This document shows positions 35,300 to 44,678 of a DNA stretch of 48,032 nucleotides, in pieces (within the stretch, counting starts at the first letter, position 1; the number at the start of each line of letters is the position of its first letter). The notes beneath the pieces were generated by a model. That model was not told the origin of the DNA, did no database searches, and worked only from the letters and a program-made list of their open reading frames with translations. This DNA is from an uncultured SAR116 cluster alpha proteobacterium (GTDB lineage Bacteria > Pseudomonadota > Alphaproteobacteria > Puniceispirillales > Puniceispirillaceae). The DNA lies in the NCBI GenBank assembly GCA_902518965.1, contig CABYIQ010000010.1, positions 1 to 48,032 on the forward strand, given 5' to 3'. Both the position numbers and the translations under genes were made by a program.

Positions 35300-37240
35300 A
35301 TGATTATTTATGGGTCGATTGCGAATAAAGAAAACATTGAGCAAGTTTTATTACAACTCATAGTTTGTCTTTTTGTTTGGGTGATAAATGGTGCTTCAAC
35401 TTTTGCCGCGCCAGTACTCAGTGAGACAGTGTTGACCACAAACTCTGATGGTGCAACATCTGGGTCATTCAATGGTGGGGGTGCAAGATTAACCTCCACT
35501 GCGAATTTAGCCACCACCGGTTCAAATCGAAATTTTGTTGCTCAATACTTTGTCCCGAGTTCTTCAGGAACTTACGAGATAGGTTTATCGTCAAGTACTG
35601 AAGATACAGTGATTGTGTTTTATTCTGGAACATTTCAATCAAGCACTCCAGCAACTAATGCTCAGACTGTTCAAGATGATTTTACTGGCACCCGATCGGT
35701 TGGCGTTACCATGGGAACTTGTGGGGGACTGGTGCGATATTGCCCACAAATAACTGAAAATCTTGTGGGAGGACAAACGTATTATATTGTGGTTACCTCT
35801 TATTTGCCTAATCGGACGGTCTCTGATGGTGTGAATTTATACATCTATGGTGAACCAGTGTCTTTTGGTAATACAGACCAGACTGACGCAGCGGCCAAAC
35901 TAGAAACCACTGTCAACCTAGAGGTTCTGAATAGGACTAAAAGTCTGATAAAATTTAATAAAATGTATATCTCTGATGCAATTGAGAGACACATTGCTTA
36001 TCAAAAAAATGAGAAACAGGCTCAACCTGAAAGTAAACTTGATTTTTATGCTTATGAAAAACCCATAAACCATATTTTTGTTGATGAAAATATTTCAAAG
36101 TTTAATACTTCCTCCTCGAATACACAACCGATGAGAAATGGAAGTCGTTGGAATATAGATACAGCATTAAGCTATGTAAATAACCGGAACGGTAATGAAA
36201 CTACAAATAGTGAGATAAGAGTTTCGGTTGAACAACCAGCAAAAGAGTTAGGAACTATTGGTGGCGCATTTGGAGTGCAATATCACAACTCAGACACTGT
36301 AAAACCAAATTCTGGAAAGGTGGAGAACAAAGGAACTTCATTCACTGTCTATAATATAACAAACGTTAGAGAAAACGTATTCCTGGAAAACCATTTAATG
36401 GTTGCCTCAGGAAAGGGAAAAGCGGAGTTGGGCTCGAATGGACAAATATGGTCTTCTAAATTTGATACGGTTTCATCTCTCTATGGGTTCTCTCTTAGAG
36501 GGCTATTTGAAGCTTCATCATCAGTTCTCCCAGAGTTCTTAGGAGAAAAGATTGAGATTTGGCCGTCCTTATCTTTTGATCATGGTGTCAGTAAAGCAAA
36601 AGATGTAAGATCAAGTTTTGAGTTTGGTTCAATCTATGAGAATTTGAAAGTTGCTGATTCTAAGGTCAAAGTTACGGAAATTTCCGTGGCACCAGAATTT
36701 AAATTTCGCCCAAAATTGGGAAATGTGAGTGGTTTTAGCAATACATTATCGGTTGCGCCGGGTTATTCGTGTCAGAGGATTTCGTCGAGTTTGAACAGCA
36801 ACTCCTGTGGCACAGATATTCATGTATTTCTCGTTGGAAATGGCGATGGTAAAAAGTTGTTTGATTTCCAACTCCAGAATTTTACTGATTCAGAAACTTT
36901 TTCTGCGTCACTTGATTTAGTCATACCTCTTTCTCATTCTACAACGTCAAGCCGCAGTAATTCCTCTGCCCCAATAACTAAGAGAGTGTTATCACCGCCA
37001 GTGGAACGCAAGATAAATAATTCATCAATCCAAGTAAGACAGGAACCTCAAAAAGAAAAAAATAAAGCTATGGGCTCAATTTCTGAAAACGAGGTGAAAC
37101 AAATCGAGTTTGAAAGTTTGGATAGGGATTTAGTCAACAAGGAACCGAGTATGCTTCCGACTGAAGTTATTTGGCTCTGGGACTTGAGCAAAGATAGTTG
37201 GTCACGTGTTGATTTGGATAAGCAAGAAAAAGAAAATTGA
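35300..37240 (+). CDS. Large secreted/outer-membrane-like protein, function unknown
   Basis: The 646-residue protein has an N-terminal hydrophobic signal (LIVCLFVWVINGASTFAA, residues about 16-33), then a beta-rich domain to about residue 195 that resembles bacterial pre-peptidase/adhesin sandwich domains. From about residue 280 to 550 it shows alternating polar/hydrophobic strands (RWNIDTALSYVNNRN, GAFGVQYHNSD, LDLVIPLSHS) like an autotransporter-type barrel. The tail is charged and S/K/E-rich, ending WSRVDLDKQEKEN rather than with the aromatic residue of a barrel, so barrel identity is unproven. No good Shine-Dalgarno precedes 35300. It is the only gene inside the tRNA-Asp-bracketed segment. 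Confidence 0.6.
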   Translation: MIIYGSIANKENIEQVLLQLIVCLFVWVINGASTFAAPVLSETVLTTNSDGATSGSFNGGGARLTSTANLATTGSNRNFVAQYFVPSSSGTYEIGLSSSTEDTVIVFYSGTFQSSTPATNAQTVQDDFTGTRSVGVTMGTCGGLVRYCPQITENLVGGQTYYIVVTSYLPNRTVSDGVNLYIYGEPVSFGNTDQTDAAAKLETTVNLEVLNRTKSLIKFNKMYISDAIERHIAYQKNEKQAQPESKLDFYAYEKPINHIFVDENISKFNTSSSNTQPMRNGSRWNIDTALSYVNNRNGNETTNSEIRVSVEQPAKELGTIGGAFGVQYHNSDTVKPNSGKVENKGTSFTVYNITNVRENVFLENHLMVASGKGKAELGSNGQIWSSKFDTVSSLYGFSLRGLFEASSSVLPEFLGEKIEIWPSLSFDHGVSKAKDVRSSFEFGSIYENLKVADSKVKVTEISVAPEFKFRPKLGNVSGFSNTLSVAPGYSCQRISSSLNSNSCGTDIHVFLVGNGDGKKLFDFQLQNFTDSETFSASLDLVIPLSHSTTSSRSNSSAPITKRVLSPPVERKINNSSIQVRQEPQKEKNKAMGSISENEVKQIEFESLDRDLVNKEPSMLPTEVIWLWDLSKDSWSRVDLDKQEKEN

Positions 37241-37639
37241 GTTCGAGGGTTCACAGCCATGATGGCAGGCAGCGGGATGAGTTGTTGCAGCTAGCTGTTG
37301 AGGATTGTTCCAGTTTTTGTGTGGGAATAGGTGGTAAACGATGGGCAGTATTTAGCACAAATGCTACCATATTACCCCTGATTGCCCTAAAATAACGGAC
37401 TGTCACGCCGAAGGCCGCGGGTTCGAGTCCCGTCACTCCCGCAAACAAGTCAATGAAAAAATTAGCTTTTTGTTTCTTGGTGCCTAAGATTACGAGGTAA
37501 ATCATGGGTGGGTGCAGGATTGCGTGGGATTGCAGTATATGCCTGCACCACAAACTACTGTAATATATCGTGACAGGGCATGTTAGGAGGCTTTCTCAAA
37601 AGGTTCGCTAAAAAGAAACCAGATTAAGGGAAATAAATT
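37241..37639. other. Intergenic stretch with tRNA fragment
   Basis: About 400 bp without a supported gene. It holds the tRNA-Asp fragment, degenerate copies of the tRNA-Asp downstream flank, and the leader of the DUF1800 gene. An antisense open frame over the fragment is only the translation of tRNA sequence and is not called. Confidence 0.6.
37396..37442 (+). pseudogene. 3' fragment of tRNA-Asp (candidate attR)
   Basis: 47 nt match tRNA-Asp from the anticodon stem to just before CCA, with two substitutions: C to A at 37399 and G to A at 37411, both in anticodon-stem positions. The 5' half and the CCA end are missing (GCAAAC instead of GCCACC), so it cannot be a functional tRNA. Confidence 0.85.
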
Positions 37640-39844
37640 GTGAAAATCTTCATCTCAATCGTAATGACGTTAATTTTTACAGGATTAGCAGAAGCAGCAG
37701 TAAATTTTAAAGGTGGTCAAATATCCTCTTCATCTGGAAGTTTAAAAACAGAAAAACCTGCTGAGAGACCAGATTTAATATTTACCCTGAGTGATTTTGA
37801 CTCCTCCCACCTCAATCTCAAACTATCGAAATTTGATGCTATTCGTTTTGAAAGAAGAATAGGTATTGGTGCTCCTTTAGATAGGGCATCACAATGGATT
37901 GGGTTAACTAGGCGGCAAGCAATTGAAAAAACAATATCTGAGTTAGAAAATCATTCAGATAATTTTAAAATGCCATTGTGGTTTAGTGAAATGACGCCTG
38001 TGAGTTTTATGGAGGATGGCTTAAGGAGAGAACGACATTCTTGTGGACTAAAAACTTTCAGACATTCTCTGGAAGGCGCTTGGGCGAAAGAAATTATTGA
38101 GACTTCAACTCCGCAATTTGAAAGATTAGCTTTGTTTTGGTTAGACCACTTTTCAGTAGCATTTGATACTTACAATCAAACACATTCCTTTGCAAATCAC
38201 CTTAAAATCATAAGAGAAAATTCCAGTGGTAACGCTTTAGAATTTCTTGAGGCATCTTTTTATGACCCGGGTATGATAGTGTATTTGAACAATGAACAAA
38301 GCACGGTTCAGAATCCGAACGAAAATTTAGCTCGAGAATTTTTAGAATTATTTTCACTTGGTGAAGGGGCTTATTCAGAAAACGACATTAAGAATTTAGC
38401 AAAAGCTATTTCGGGTCACGGTATTAATTATGTAACCGAGCAATTCCAGATTTTTAACTCCAAAGTGACAAAAGGTGATTTTTCAGCATTTGGTGAGAAA
38501 TATTCAAATATCGAAGAGTTTATGGAGTTAATATCAAAACATCCTTCATTTGGTGAATTTTTTGCTCGCAAATTTTACGTTGAATATGTCGAGCTAAATG
38601 AACCAAGTAAGGAGGATCTAGCCTATATGGTGACCGCTTTCAAAGAAAGTGGATTTGAAATAAAAGCCCTTTTGAAGGCTACATTAAGTCTTAAGAAATT
38701 TTGGGATGAAAAAAATAAACTTTCCCTTGTAAAGAGTCCAATTGATTTGCTCTTTGGGACAATTAGAACGCTTGGAACAGCAGGTAATGCTGGTACAAAC
38801 TTCCTGTGGGCTGTTGATGCATCGGAAGACTTTGGCCAATCTCTTTTCAATCCGCCAAATATAGCAGGTTGGCCTGTGGGCAAAGAGTGGCTTTCTGGTC
38901 AAAGTTTGGAGAAAAGATTAACAAAATTACCAAAATATTTTTCAAAAATGCATGTTGCGACCACGACGGTAGAAAAAATGAGGCAGTCTGAAGATAAAAG
39001 GGCGTTGAGAGCTGCTAAATTTTCGCAAAAATACCAACAGAATTTAAAGGAATTTTTCTCATCAGGCAGTAAAGAGCAGTTTTTAGCTGAAACGATGGTA
39101 ATTAATTGGATTCCTGAAGATTTTGCAACGAGAGAGTACGGCGATATTAACGTTGCATTTTACAATGTCTCTTTCATGGGCAAAAAATGGGATGGAATAA
39201 CTGTTCGTTTTGGAACAGATGTGAATTCTAAGAAAAAACAGGAATGGAAAAATATTAATAGACTTGGTTTTAATCAGGGGTCGAGCCATCCTCCTGCAAT
39301 AAGTAATTACAATGATGGTTGGGTGAGTGACTGGGATGGGCATCGAGGATGGGAAACGTCTTTTCCCCGCGGTCCACATGAGAAATTTAGAAAGAAGAAA
39401 AAACAAGAGCAACTTTTGATGAAAAGACTCCTTCAGTCTATGCAAATCCCTCTCGAAAACTTGAGTTCATTTAATGCTCTCATGACGAATAAGGATGCGC
39501 AAAAATGGTTGCGAGACCGTTTAAATGAAGTAGGTCTTGACGAGATAAACACTCACAATGGTAAACAACCCCCAGTAAAAATATTTTCCCTTTTGAAGAG
39601 CCCTAACAGTTCCAAAATCAAAAAAGAAAGATTCAATTGCTCATTAATGCGAACAGGGGAATCTCTGGCCGGGACTTTTGTCAGATCCAGTGAAAAGCTA
39701 ACGGAAAACTTTAATCATAAAGAATTTGTTTCGACTGAAACTTCCGCTAATTTATCGCAACTTCTATTACCAGCATTAAATGTAAAATTAGAAAACGAAG
39801 AGGCGCTAAGCTTGTTAGGACATGAAGGATACCAATTAAAATGA
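37640..39844 (+). CDS. DUF1800 domain protein, exported
   Basis: The 734-residue protein has a signal peptide (MKIFISIVMTLIFTGLAEA). It shows the DUF1800 hallmarks: RFERRIGIGAP, LFWLDHFSVAF, the NPNENLAREFLELFSLGEG block, LVKSPIDLLFGTIRTLG and PPNIAGWPVGKEWLSG. A C-terminal part with W/D/G-rich segments (about residues 500-600) lies beyond the usual domain. Function is unknown in the literature I can name. The start is GTG at 37640 behind AAGGGA with 8-nt spacing. Its TGA overlaps the DUF1501 ATG, so the two are coupled, the usual arrangement for this pair. Confidence 0.9.
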   Translation: MKIFISIVMTLIFTGLAEAAVNFKGGQISSSSGSLKTEKPAERPDLIFTLSDFDSSHLNLKLSKFDAIRFERRIGIGAPLDRASQWIGLTRRQAIEKTISELENHSDNFKMPLWFSEMTPVSFMEDGLRRERHSCGLKTFRHSLEGAWAKEIIETSTPQFERLALFWLDHFSVAFDTYNQTHSFANHLKIIRENSSGNALEFLEASFYDPGMIVYLNNEQSTVQNPNENLAREFLELFSLGEGAYSENDIKNLAKAISGHGINYVTEQFQIFNSKVTKGDFSAFGEKYSNIEEFMELISKHPSFGEFFARKFYVEYVELNEPSKEDLAYMVTAFKESGFEIKALLKATLSLKKFWDEKNKLSLVKSPIDLLFGTIRTLGTAGNAGTNFLWAVDASEDFGQSLFNPPNIAGWPVGKEWLSGQSLEKRLTKLPKYFSKMHVATTTVEKMRQSEDKRALRAAKFSQKYQQNLKEFFSSGSKEQFLAETMVINWIPEDFATREYGDINVAFYNVSFMGKKWDGITVRFGTDVNSKKKQEWKNINRLGFNQGSSHPPAISNYNDGWVSDWDGHRGWETSFPRGPHEKFRKKKKQEQLLMKRLLQSMQIPLENLSSFNALMTNKDAQKWLRDRLNEVGLDEINTHNGKQPPVKIFSLLKSPNSSKIKKERFNCSLMRTGESLAGTFVRSSEKLTENFNHKEFVSTETSANLSQLLLPALNVKLENEEALSLLGHEGYQLK

Positions 39845-41001
39845 AACTTACACGGCGACAATCACTATCATTTTTTGGTGCAACATCCTTATTTTCACTG
39901 TTGCCTTCCTCTTATTTGAACGCAGCAATAAACTCAAAATATTTGATACTAGTAGAACTCCAAGGCGCAAATGACGGATTAAATACGGTAATTCCGTATA
40001 GCGACCGAAATTATTACAAGTTGAGGCCATCGATTGGAATACCAAAAAAAGATATTTTGACGATTAGTGACAATGTCGGACTTCATTTTAGTTTAAAAGG
40101 TCTGGCCAAAATTTACGAAACAGGTGAGCTGAAAATCGTTCAAAATCTGGGGTATCCAAACCCTGTTTTATCTCATTTTCGCTCTATTGAACTTTGGGAA
40201 ACTGGTGGGGATGGGAAAGCAAAGGGTCGTAACGGCTGGTTGAATGACTCTTTAAATGTCATTGAAAACAGCAGAAATTTAGATGGCAAGGCGATTTACC
40301 TGGACCAATCTGGTGACGTGTTTCGCGGTGGTCTAGATGGATTTTATGGGCCCAATTCCATTGGTTTTGCGGCTGCAGAATTAGAGGCTCGTGACCAGAC
40401 AGTTCCCGTTCCTCAATCTTTTGGCTTGCTTGCAGACCTAATACAAGGGCGGAAACAAAATAGTCAAAAATTAAAGCAAATACAAAATAAGTTATCTGGT
40501 GCAAATAGATTTTCGTCAATTGGTCGGGGTAATCTAGGTGCACAGTTGAGCAAGGTCTGCAATATATTATCAAAAGGCGTCAATATCCCAGTTTTAAAAG
40601 TTGCTATCGGCAGTTTTGATACTCACTCAGAACAATTCTGGAGGCATAGAGATTTGCTAAGAGAATTAGATGAATCTCTTTATGAAACTGTTCAGGCGCT
40701 CCAAAATATTGGAATATGGAATGACACCTTGATTATGACATATTCCGAATTTGGTAGGCGTGCTGCGGAGAATGGTTCTAGGGGAACTGACCATGGGATG
40801 GCCGCCCCACATTTTCTGATAGGCGGCAAACTGAAAGGTGGATTTGTTGGTGAAGTTCCTAATTTAGGCAGGTTGAGGAATAACAATCTCGAATTCGAAA
40901 TTGATTACAGAACAGTTTATGAAACGGTTCTGAGAGAACATTTTGGACTTGATGATAACCCTTTCGAAAAATATCAAAATAAAGGTCTATTTTCCCTTTA
41001 G
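39841..41001 (+). CDS. DUF1501 domain protein with Tat-like signal
   Basis: The 386-residue protein begins MKLTRRQSLSFFGATSLFSL, with Arg5-Arg6 and a hydrophobic stretch typical of twin-arginine export. The DUF1501 features are VELQGANDGLNTVIPYSDRN, GLHFSLKGLAKIYETGELK, SHFRSIELWETG, GSFDTHSEQ and YSEFGRRAAENGSRGTDHGM. The family is related to the alkaline phosphatase/sulfatase superfamily, and the Asp/His clusters could bind metal. Role unknown, presumably acting with its DUF1800 partner outside the cytoplasm. It overlaps that gene by 4 bases. Confidence 0.92.
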   Translation: MKLTRRQSLSFFGATSLFSLLPSSYLNAAINSKYLILVELQGANDGLNTVIPYSDRNYYKLRPSIGIPKKDILTISDNVGLHFSLKGLAKIYETGELKIVQNLGYPNPVLSHFRSIELWETGGDGKAKGRNGWLNDSLNVIENSRNLDGKAIYLDQSGDVFRGGLDGFYGPNSIGFAAAELEARDQTVPVPQSFGLLADLIQGRKQNSQKLKQIQNKLSGANRFSSIGRGNLGAQLSKVCNILSKGVNIPVLKVAIGSFDTHSEQFWRHRDLLRELDESLYETVQALQNIGIWNDTLIMTYSEFGRRAAENGSRGTDHGMAAPHFLIGGKLKGGFVGEVPNLGRLRNNNLEFEIDYRTVYETVLREHFGLDDNPFEKYQNKGLFSL

Positions 41002-41043
41002 TTTAATCCAAGTTTCTCTCTGAATTGACGGTTCTGTTGTTTT

Positions 41044-41730
41044 TCAGAACACCGATAAAACCTCCTGCTCGGCTTTCTTGTAAAGTGAAGCCTGTGGCAC
41101 TGTGGCTTGCGGCGTCGGGTAGCCAATAGGGATAATCATGACGGGTTTTTCGTTTTTGGGCCTTTGGCAGACCTCATTCAGAAAAGACATTGGGTTGGGC
41201 GTATGAATCAGCGTGCTAAGGCCGCAATTATGCAGAGCAGTAATGAGGAATCCAGAAGCGATGCCCACACTTTCTGGAACATAATAATGTTTATATCTTG
41301 TGCCATCATCGCGCAGACCATAACGCTGAGCAAAGACAATAATAAGCCATGGTGCTTTTGTGATATGCGGTTTGTTAGGACCTGTCCCAATAGGCTCAAG
41401 TGCTTTTAGCCACTCATCACCGCCGCCGCCATTGTAAAAGGCCAGTTCTTCTGCTTCTGCTGCGTCTCGAATCCTGCGTTTTATCTCAGCATTTTTTATA
41501 GCCACAAAATGCCAGGGTTGCTGATTCGCGCCAGACGGGGCACGTGCAGCTGTTCTGATTGCCGTTCTTATAATGTTTTCATCAACATCAACGTCAGAAA
41601 AATCCCTGATAGAATGTCGTTTTGACATTTTTTCAAAGAAGCTCTCAGCTTCTGCCTGCGCTTTTTCAGGAGGAAGATAGTGATGTGCAGGCAAGGGCAC
41701 AGGATGATAGCTTTGAGGGGGTGAGACCAT
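41044..41730 (-). CDS. Nitroreductase-fold flavoprotein of the iodotyrosine deiodinase (IYD) type
   Basis: The 228-residue protein has the FMN-binding KRHSIRDFSD, the APSGANQQPWHF loop and GIASGFLITALHNCGLSTL. In the active-site lid, Glu95, Tyr99 and Lys120 have the same spacing (4 and 25 residues) as the substrate-zwitterion triad of IYD (E157, Y161, K182 in the human enzyme). IYD reductively removes halogen from halotyrosines. An ordinary nitroreductase would lack this lid. The bacterial substrate is unproven. It ends a minus-strand run SDR-GST-MFS-IYD, 164 bp behind the MFS gene, so co-transcription is possible. Confidence 0.85.
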   Translation of the reverse strand: MVSPPQSYHPVPLPAHHYLPPEKAQAEAESFFEKMSKRHSIRDFSDVDVDENIIRTAIRTAARAPSGANQQPWHFVAIKNAEIKRRIRDAAEAEELAFYNGGGGDEWLKALEPIGTGPNKPHITKAPWLIIVFAQRYGLRDDGTRYKHYYVPESVGIASGFLITALHNCGLSTLIHTPNPMSFLNEVCQRPKNEKPVMIIPIGYPTPQATVPQASLYKKAEQEVLSVF

Positions 41731-41894
41731 GGCGCACGTCTTTCTGTTCAGCTGTGTTGGCTTCGTGTTCTACTCAGAAAGTATAATCTTACGTTAGTTC
41801 TAAAGATACTAGCACATGCAGTACATGAAAGCCTGGCTGTGCAGATAGCCAGCCTGCAATCCTCTTAAGGTGGAGGCACCTGTTTCATGGCTGG

Positions 41895-43187
41895 TTAACA
41901 TTGCCTGAGCTTTGCCGGTAACAGCGTGCGGAAGAACAGCCCGGCGATAATCAATATGGTTAGCAAATTCCAGGCAATCCCATTTACAAAAGCCAGTTGA
42001 TAAGAATCTGTTAGGTCATAAATCCAGCCAGACATCCAGCCGCCAAGAGCCATCCCTAATATCGTCATCATAATCACAAAACCGACCTGTTCACCAGCTT
42101 CACGCGGTGGAAGATATTCACGTACAATAACGGCATAGCCTGGCACGATACCGCCTTGTGAAAGGCCAAAGACAAGACTAACTACATATAGTGATATCAT
42201 GCCGTCAAAAGGCAGATACATCACCAGCGCTATACATTGCAGAGAGGCTCCCAAAAGAACAGTTTTTATGCCACCTAGCCTATCTGCAATCAGGCCTGAG
42301 ACAATGCGACTGACTACGCCGCCCAACAACATCACAGATAGCATCTGGACGCCAACAGCAGGACCATATCCTAACCCTACACAGTAAGATACTATGTGCA
42401 CCTGTGGCATTGACATTGCTACACAGCAAGAAATACCAGCTATTCCCAGTAATAGAAGAAAGGGCCGTGTGGATAGGTTTATTTTTGCACTGTTAGCCGA
42501 AGCAAGGGCAGAGGCTTGCTGATGCGCGGCATTAGGTAGGCGGCGACGCAGCAGCAAGGTGAGGGGGATAATCACAATCAAAGTCAGAGCAGCTAGTATC
42601 TGGTAGGCATCCCGCCAACCCTGTTCGAGGAGGATATCTGATAGAAATAGTGGCCATAATCCGCCTGCCAGATAATTGCCACTGGCAATCAGTGCAACAG
42701 CAATACCACGATGTTTTAAAAACCAATGTGAAATATCGGAAATCAGCGGGCCAAAACCGGCTGCAGTGCCAAAACCTAACAGCAGATGAAAGGCTGTCAG
42801 CAGTTGAAAATTCTGTGTCTGGCTTGCCAGATAATAGGCGATTGCGCTGGCCATAGCCGCTGCAATGACAGAAATGATCACACCAAATCTGTCAATAATA
42901 CGGCCGATGACCAGATTACCAACGGCAAAGCCGATCATATTTAACGTAAAAGGCAGAGAAGTAACGGACCGTGCGGTTTCAAAATCTGTCTCTAGGGCAG
43001 GCATAATCGTAATCACGGCCCACATGCCCGTATTTGCAAATATCGCAATGATAAGAGTAACTATCAGCCTGAACCATGAATAGGAGCGATCATGGACTGA
43101 AGATGCGGAAAAAGACGAGGCGTGCATAAAGGCGATGATAGGCCGAGTTGATAAGGATTCAAGCCTGATTAGCTGAGATGTAATCAC
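41895..43187 (-). CDS. MFS transporter
   Basis: The 430-residue protein shows about 12 hydrophobic segments. It has the loop 2-3 motif as GNLVIGRIIDRFG (the GxxxDRxGR type) and a repeat of it in the second half, SGLIADRLGGIKT. The pattern resembles monocarboxylate/oxalate-formate antiporter-like MFS members, but substrate is not assignable. GTG at 43187 has AGG about 4 nt upstream; ATG at 43127 (MHASSFSAS) is an alternative without ribosome site. It is 24 bp behind the GST gene, so it belongs to the same operon. Confidence 0.88.
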   Translation of the reverse strand: MITSQLIRLESLSTRPIIAFMHASSFSASSVHDRSYSWFRLIVTLIIAIFANTGMWAVITIMPALETDFETARSVTSLPFTLNMIGFAVGNLVIGRIIDRFGVIISVIAAAMASAIAYYLASQTQNFQLLTAFHLLLGFGTAAGFGPLISDISHWFLKHRGIAVALIASGNYLAGGLWPLFLSDILLEQGWRDAYQILAALTLIVIIPLTLLLRRRLPNAAHQQASALASANSAKINLSTRPFLLLLGIAGISCCVAMSMPQVHIVSYCVGLGYGPAVGVQMLSVMLLGGVVSRIVSGLIADRLGGIKTVLLGASLQCIALVMYLPFDGMISLYVVSLVFGLSQGGIVPGYAVIVREYLPPREAGEQVGFVIMMTILGMALGGWMSGWIYDLTDSYQLAFVNGIAWNLLTILIIAGLFFRTLLPAKLRQC

Positions 43188-43211
43188 ACCGCCTGATGTT
43201 TTGTCATACTT

Positions 43212-43826
43212 TTACTTTTTTCGCGGCTGTTTTGCTAGCACGGTCTCAACCACATTGTGGCCGCGCATCTGATCACAGAAAGCCGCCAGCTTTGGCCGGT
43301 TTGCAAGCATCTGGTCTTTTTGTGGATCCCATCTGGTTAGCATATAAAGATAGAAATCAGCCGCACAAACAGTCTGACCTAGCAAATAGGGAGAAAGTTG
43401 GTCTTCAAGATAATCAAACAGAGTATCATTCATTTCGCGTGCTTTGGCTTTGATGCCGTCAAAACCATCCTCAAGCCCATAATAACGTGTGTGATGTTGC
43501 CGGTGATAAGCTGGATAGACAGTTGTTGCTAGAAGTGTGATCAGACTTAAATAACGGTCTCTTTCTGCACCAGAAGCGGTTGGTGCAAGCTCGTCAAACC
43601 GTTCGGTGATATGGTGAACAATAGCGAGTGATTCAAACATGCTATGCCCTTCAGGGCAGACTAGCACGGGAATACGGCCTGTTGGGTTTTTAGCTAAAAA
43701 TTGAGCTGTCTTGCGTTCAGTCTCATCTGGAAAACTTATGGTATACGGGCAGTCTGCAGCTGTGAATAGGAATTCAGCGATAAGTGACCCGGCAAACGGC
43801 CTGCCATAAATATGGTAATCTGTCAT
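43212..43826 (-). CDS. Glutathione S-transferase family protein
   Basis: The 204-residue protein has an N-terminal thioredoxin-like domain (YHIYGRPFAGSLIAEFLF) with the cis-Pro region NPTGRIPVLV and the glutathione gamma-Glu-binding MFESLAIVHHI. An all-helical C-terminal domain with LLGQTVCAADFYLYMLTRWD follows. Reaction and substrate are unknown. The ATG at 43826 follows AGAAAGGTTGTGT. It lies 39 bp behind the SDR gene and 24 bp before the MFS gene. Confidence 0.9.
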   Translation of the reverse strand: MTDYHIYGRPFAGSLIAEFLFTAADCPYTISFPDETERKTAQFLAKNPTGRIPVLVCPEGHSMFESLAIVHHITERFDELAPTASGAERDRYLSLITLLATTVYPAYHRQHHTRYYGLEDGFDGIKAKAREMNDTLFDYLEDQLSPYLLGQTVCAADFYLYMLTRWDPQKDQMLANRPKLAAFCDQMRGHNVVETVLAKQPRKK

Positions 43827-43865
43827 TACACAACCTTTCTTATCCTAAGCGGAGATTACAGACTC

Positions 43866-44678
43866 TTATTCTGGGATCATCGCTGTGATGCCTCCATCCA
43901 CAACAAGTTCTGCACCGGTCACATAAGCAGCCTCATCAGAGGCCAGATAAAGGGCGGCATGCGCCACATCTTCTGGAGCGCCCATATGGCCCATAGGCAC
44001 TTGCTTATGGCGTTTGGCAACATAACTTTCATAATTGCCGCCAGCATATTTCTGAGCCATCCGTCTGACCATGGGGGTGTTCATGAGTCCAGGTAGGACA
44101 CAATTCATGCGTATACCATCTTTTGCATGCAAGGCGGCAGATGTCTTTGTGAGCTGCTGAAGAGCCGCTTTTGCAGTATTGTAACCAATCTGCGGTTTAC
44201 CCAGATGGCGAATGCCGGCAATAGATGAAATGTTCACAATAGCCCCTTTACCAGCATTGATCATAGCCGGCAAAACAGCTCGCGTGCAAAAAAATGCGCT
44301 GTCCAGATTTAGAGCTAGCTGGGCACGCCAAATGTTGGTGTCTGCATCTTCTGGGGTAAGCCGTTCGGATTGACCGACATTGTTTATTAGAATATCAATC
44401 CGGCCATGCCGCTGCAAAACTGATTTTATCCAGCTGTCAATATCTGCCTCAGCAGTAGCATCACCATATGTGAAAGAAACCTGCCCTCCCGCCTTGATGA
44501 TTGCCTCAACTGTGTTCTGTGCGTCCTCTGCTGAAATATCCAGGCCCTCAATAACAGCACCCTGCTTTGCAAACAGTCGAGCAATAGCACCGCCATTGCT
44601 CAGTGCATCTTTGGGAGTGCCAAAACCTGTTATTAAAGCTATTTTTCCTGATAGAGAGAAGGGTGTTTTTATAGTCAT
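43866..44678 (-). CDS. Short-chain dehydrogenase/reductase
   Basis: The 270-residue Rossmann protein has the NNVG motif, catalytic Ser in VNISSIAG, YNTAKAAL with the YxxxK pair, and the C-terminal VVDGGITAMIPE. The cofactor loop is unusual: TGFGTPKDALSNGGAIA replaces TGxxxGIG, with about five extra residues. ATG at 44678 is chosen because AAGGA is 7 nt upstream; an ATG two codons earlier abuts that site. It is first of the minus-strand run with GST and MFS, and divergent from the comD-like gene. Confidence 0.9.
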   Translation of the reverse strand: MTIKTPFSLSGKIALITGFGTPKDALSNGGAIARLFAKQGAVIEGLDISAEDAQNTVEAIIKAGGQVSFTYGDATAEADIDSWIKSVLQRHGRIDILINNVGQSERLTPEDADTNIWRAQLALNLDSAFFCTRAVLPAMINAGKGAIVNISSIAGIRHLGKPQIGYNTAKAALQQLTKTSAALHAKDGIRMNCVLPGLMNTPMVRRMAQKYAGGNYESYVAKRHKQVPMGHMGAPEDVAHAALYLASDEAAYVTGAELVVDGGITAMIPE

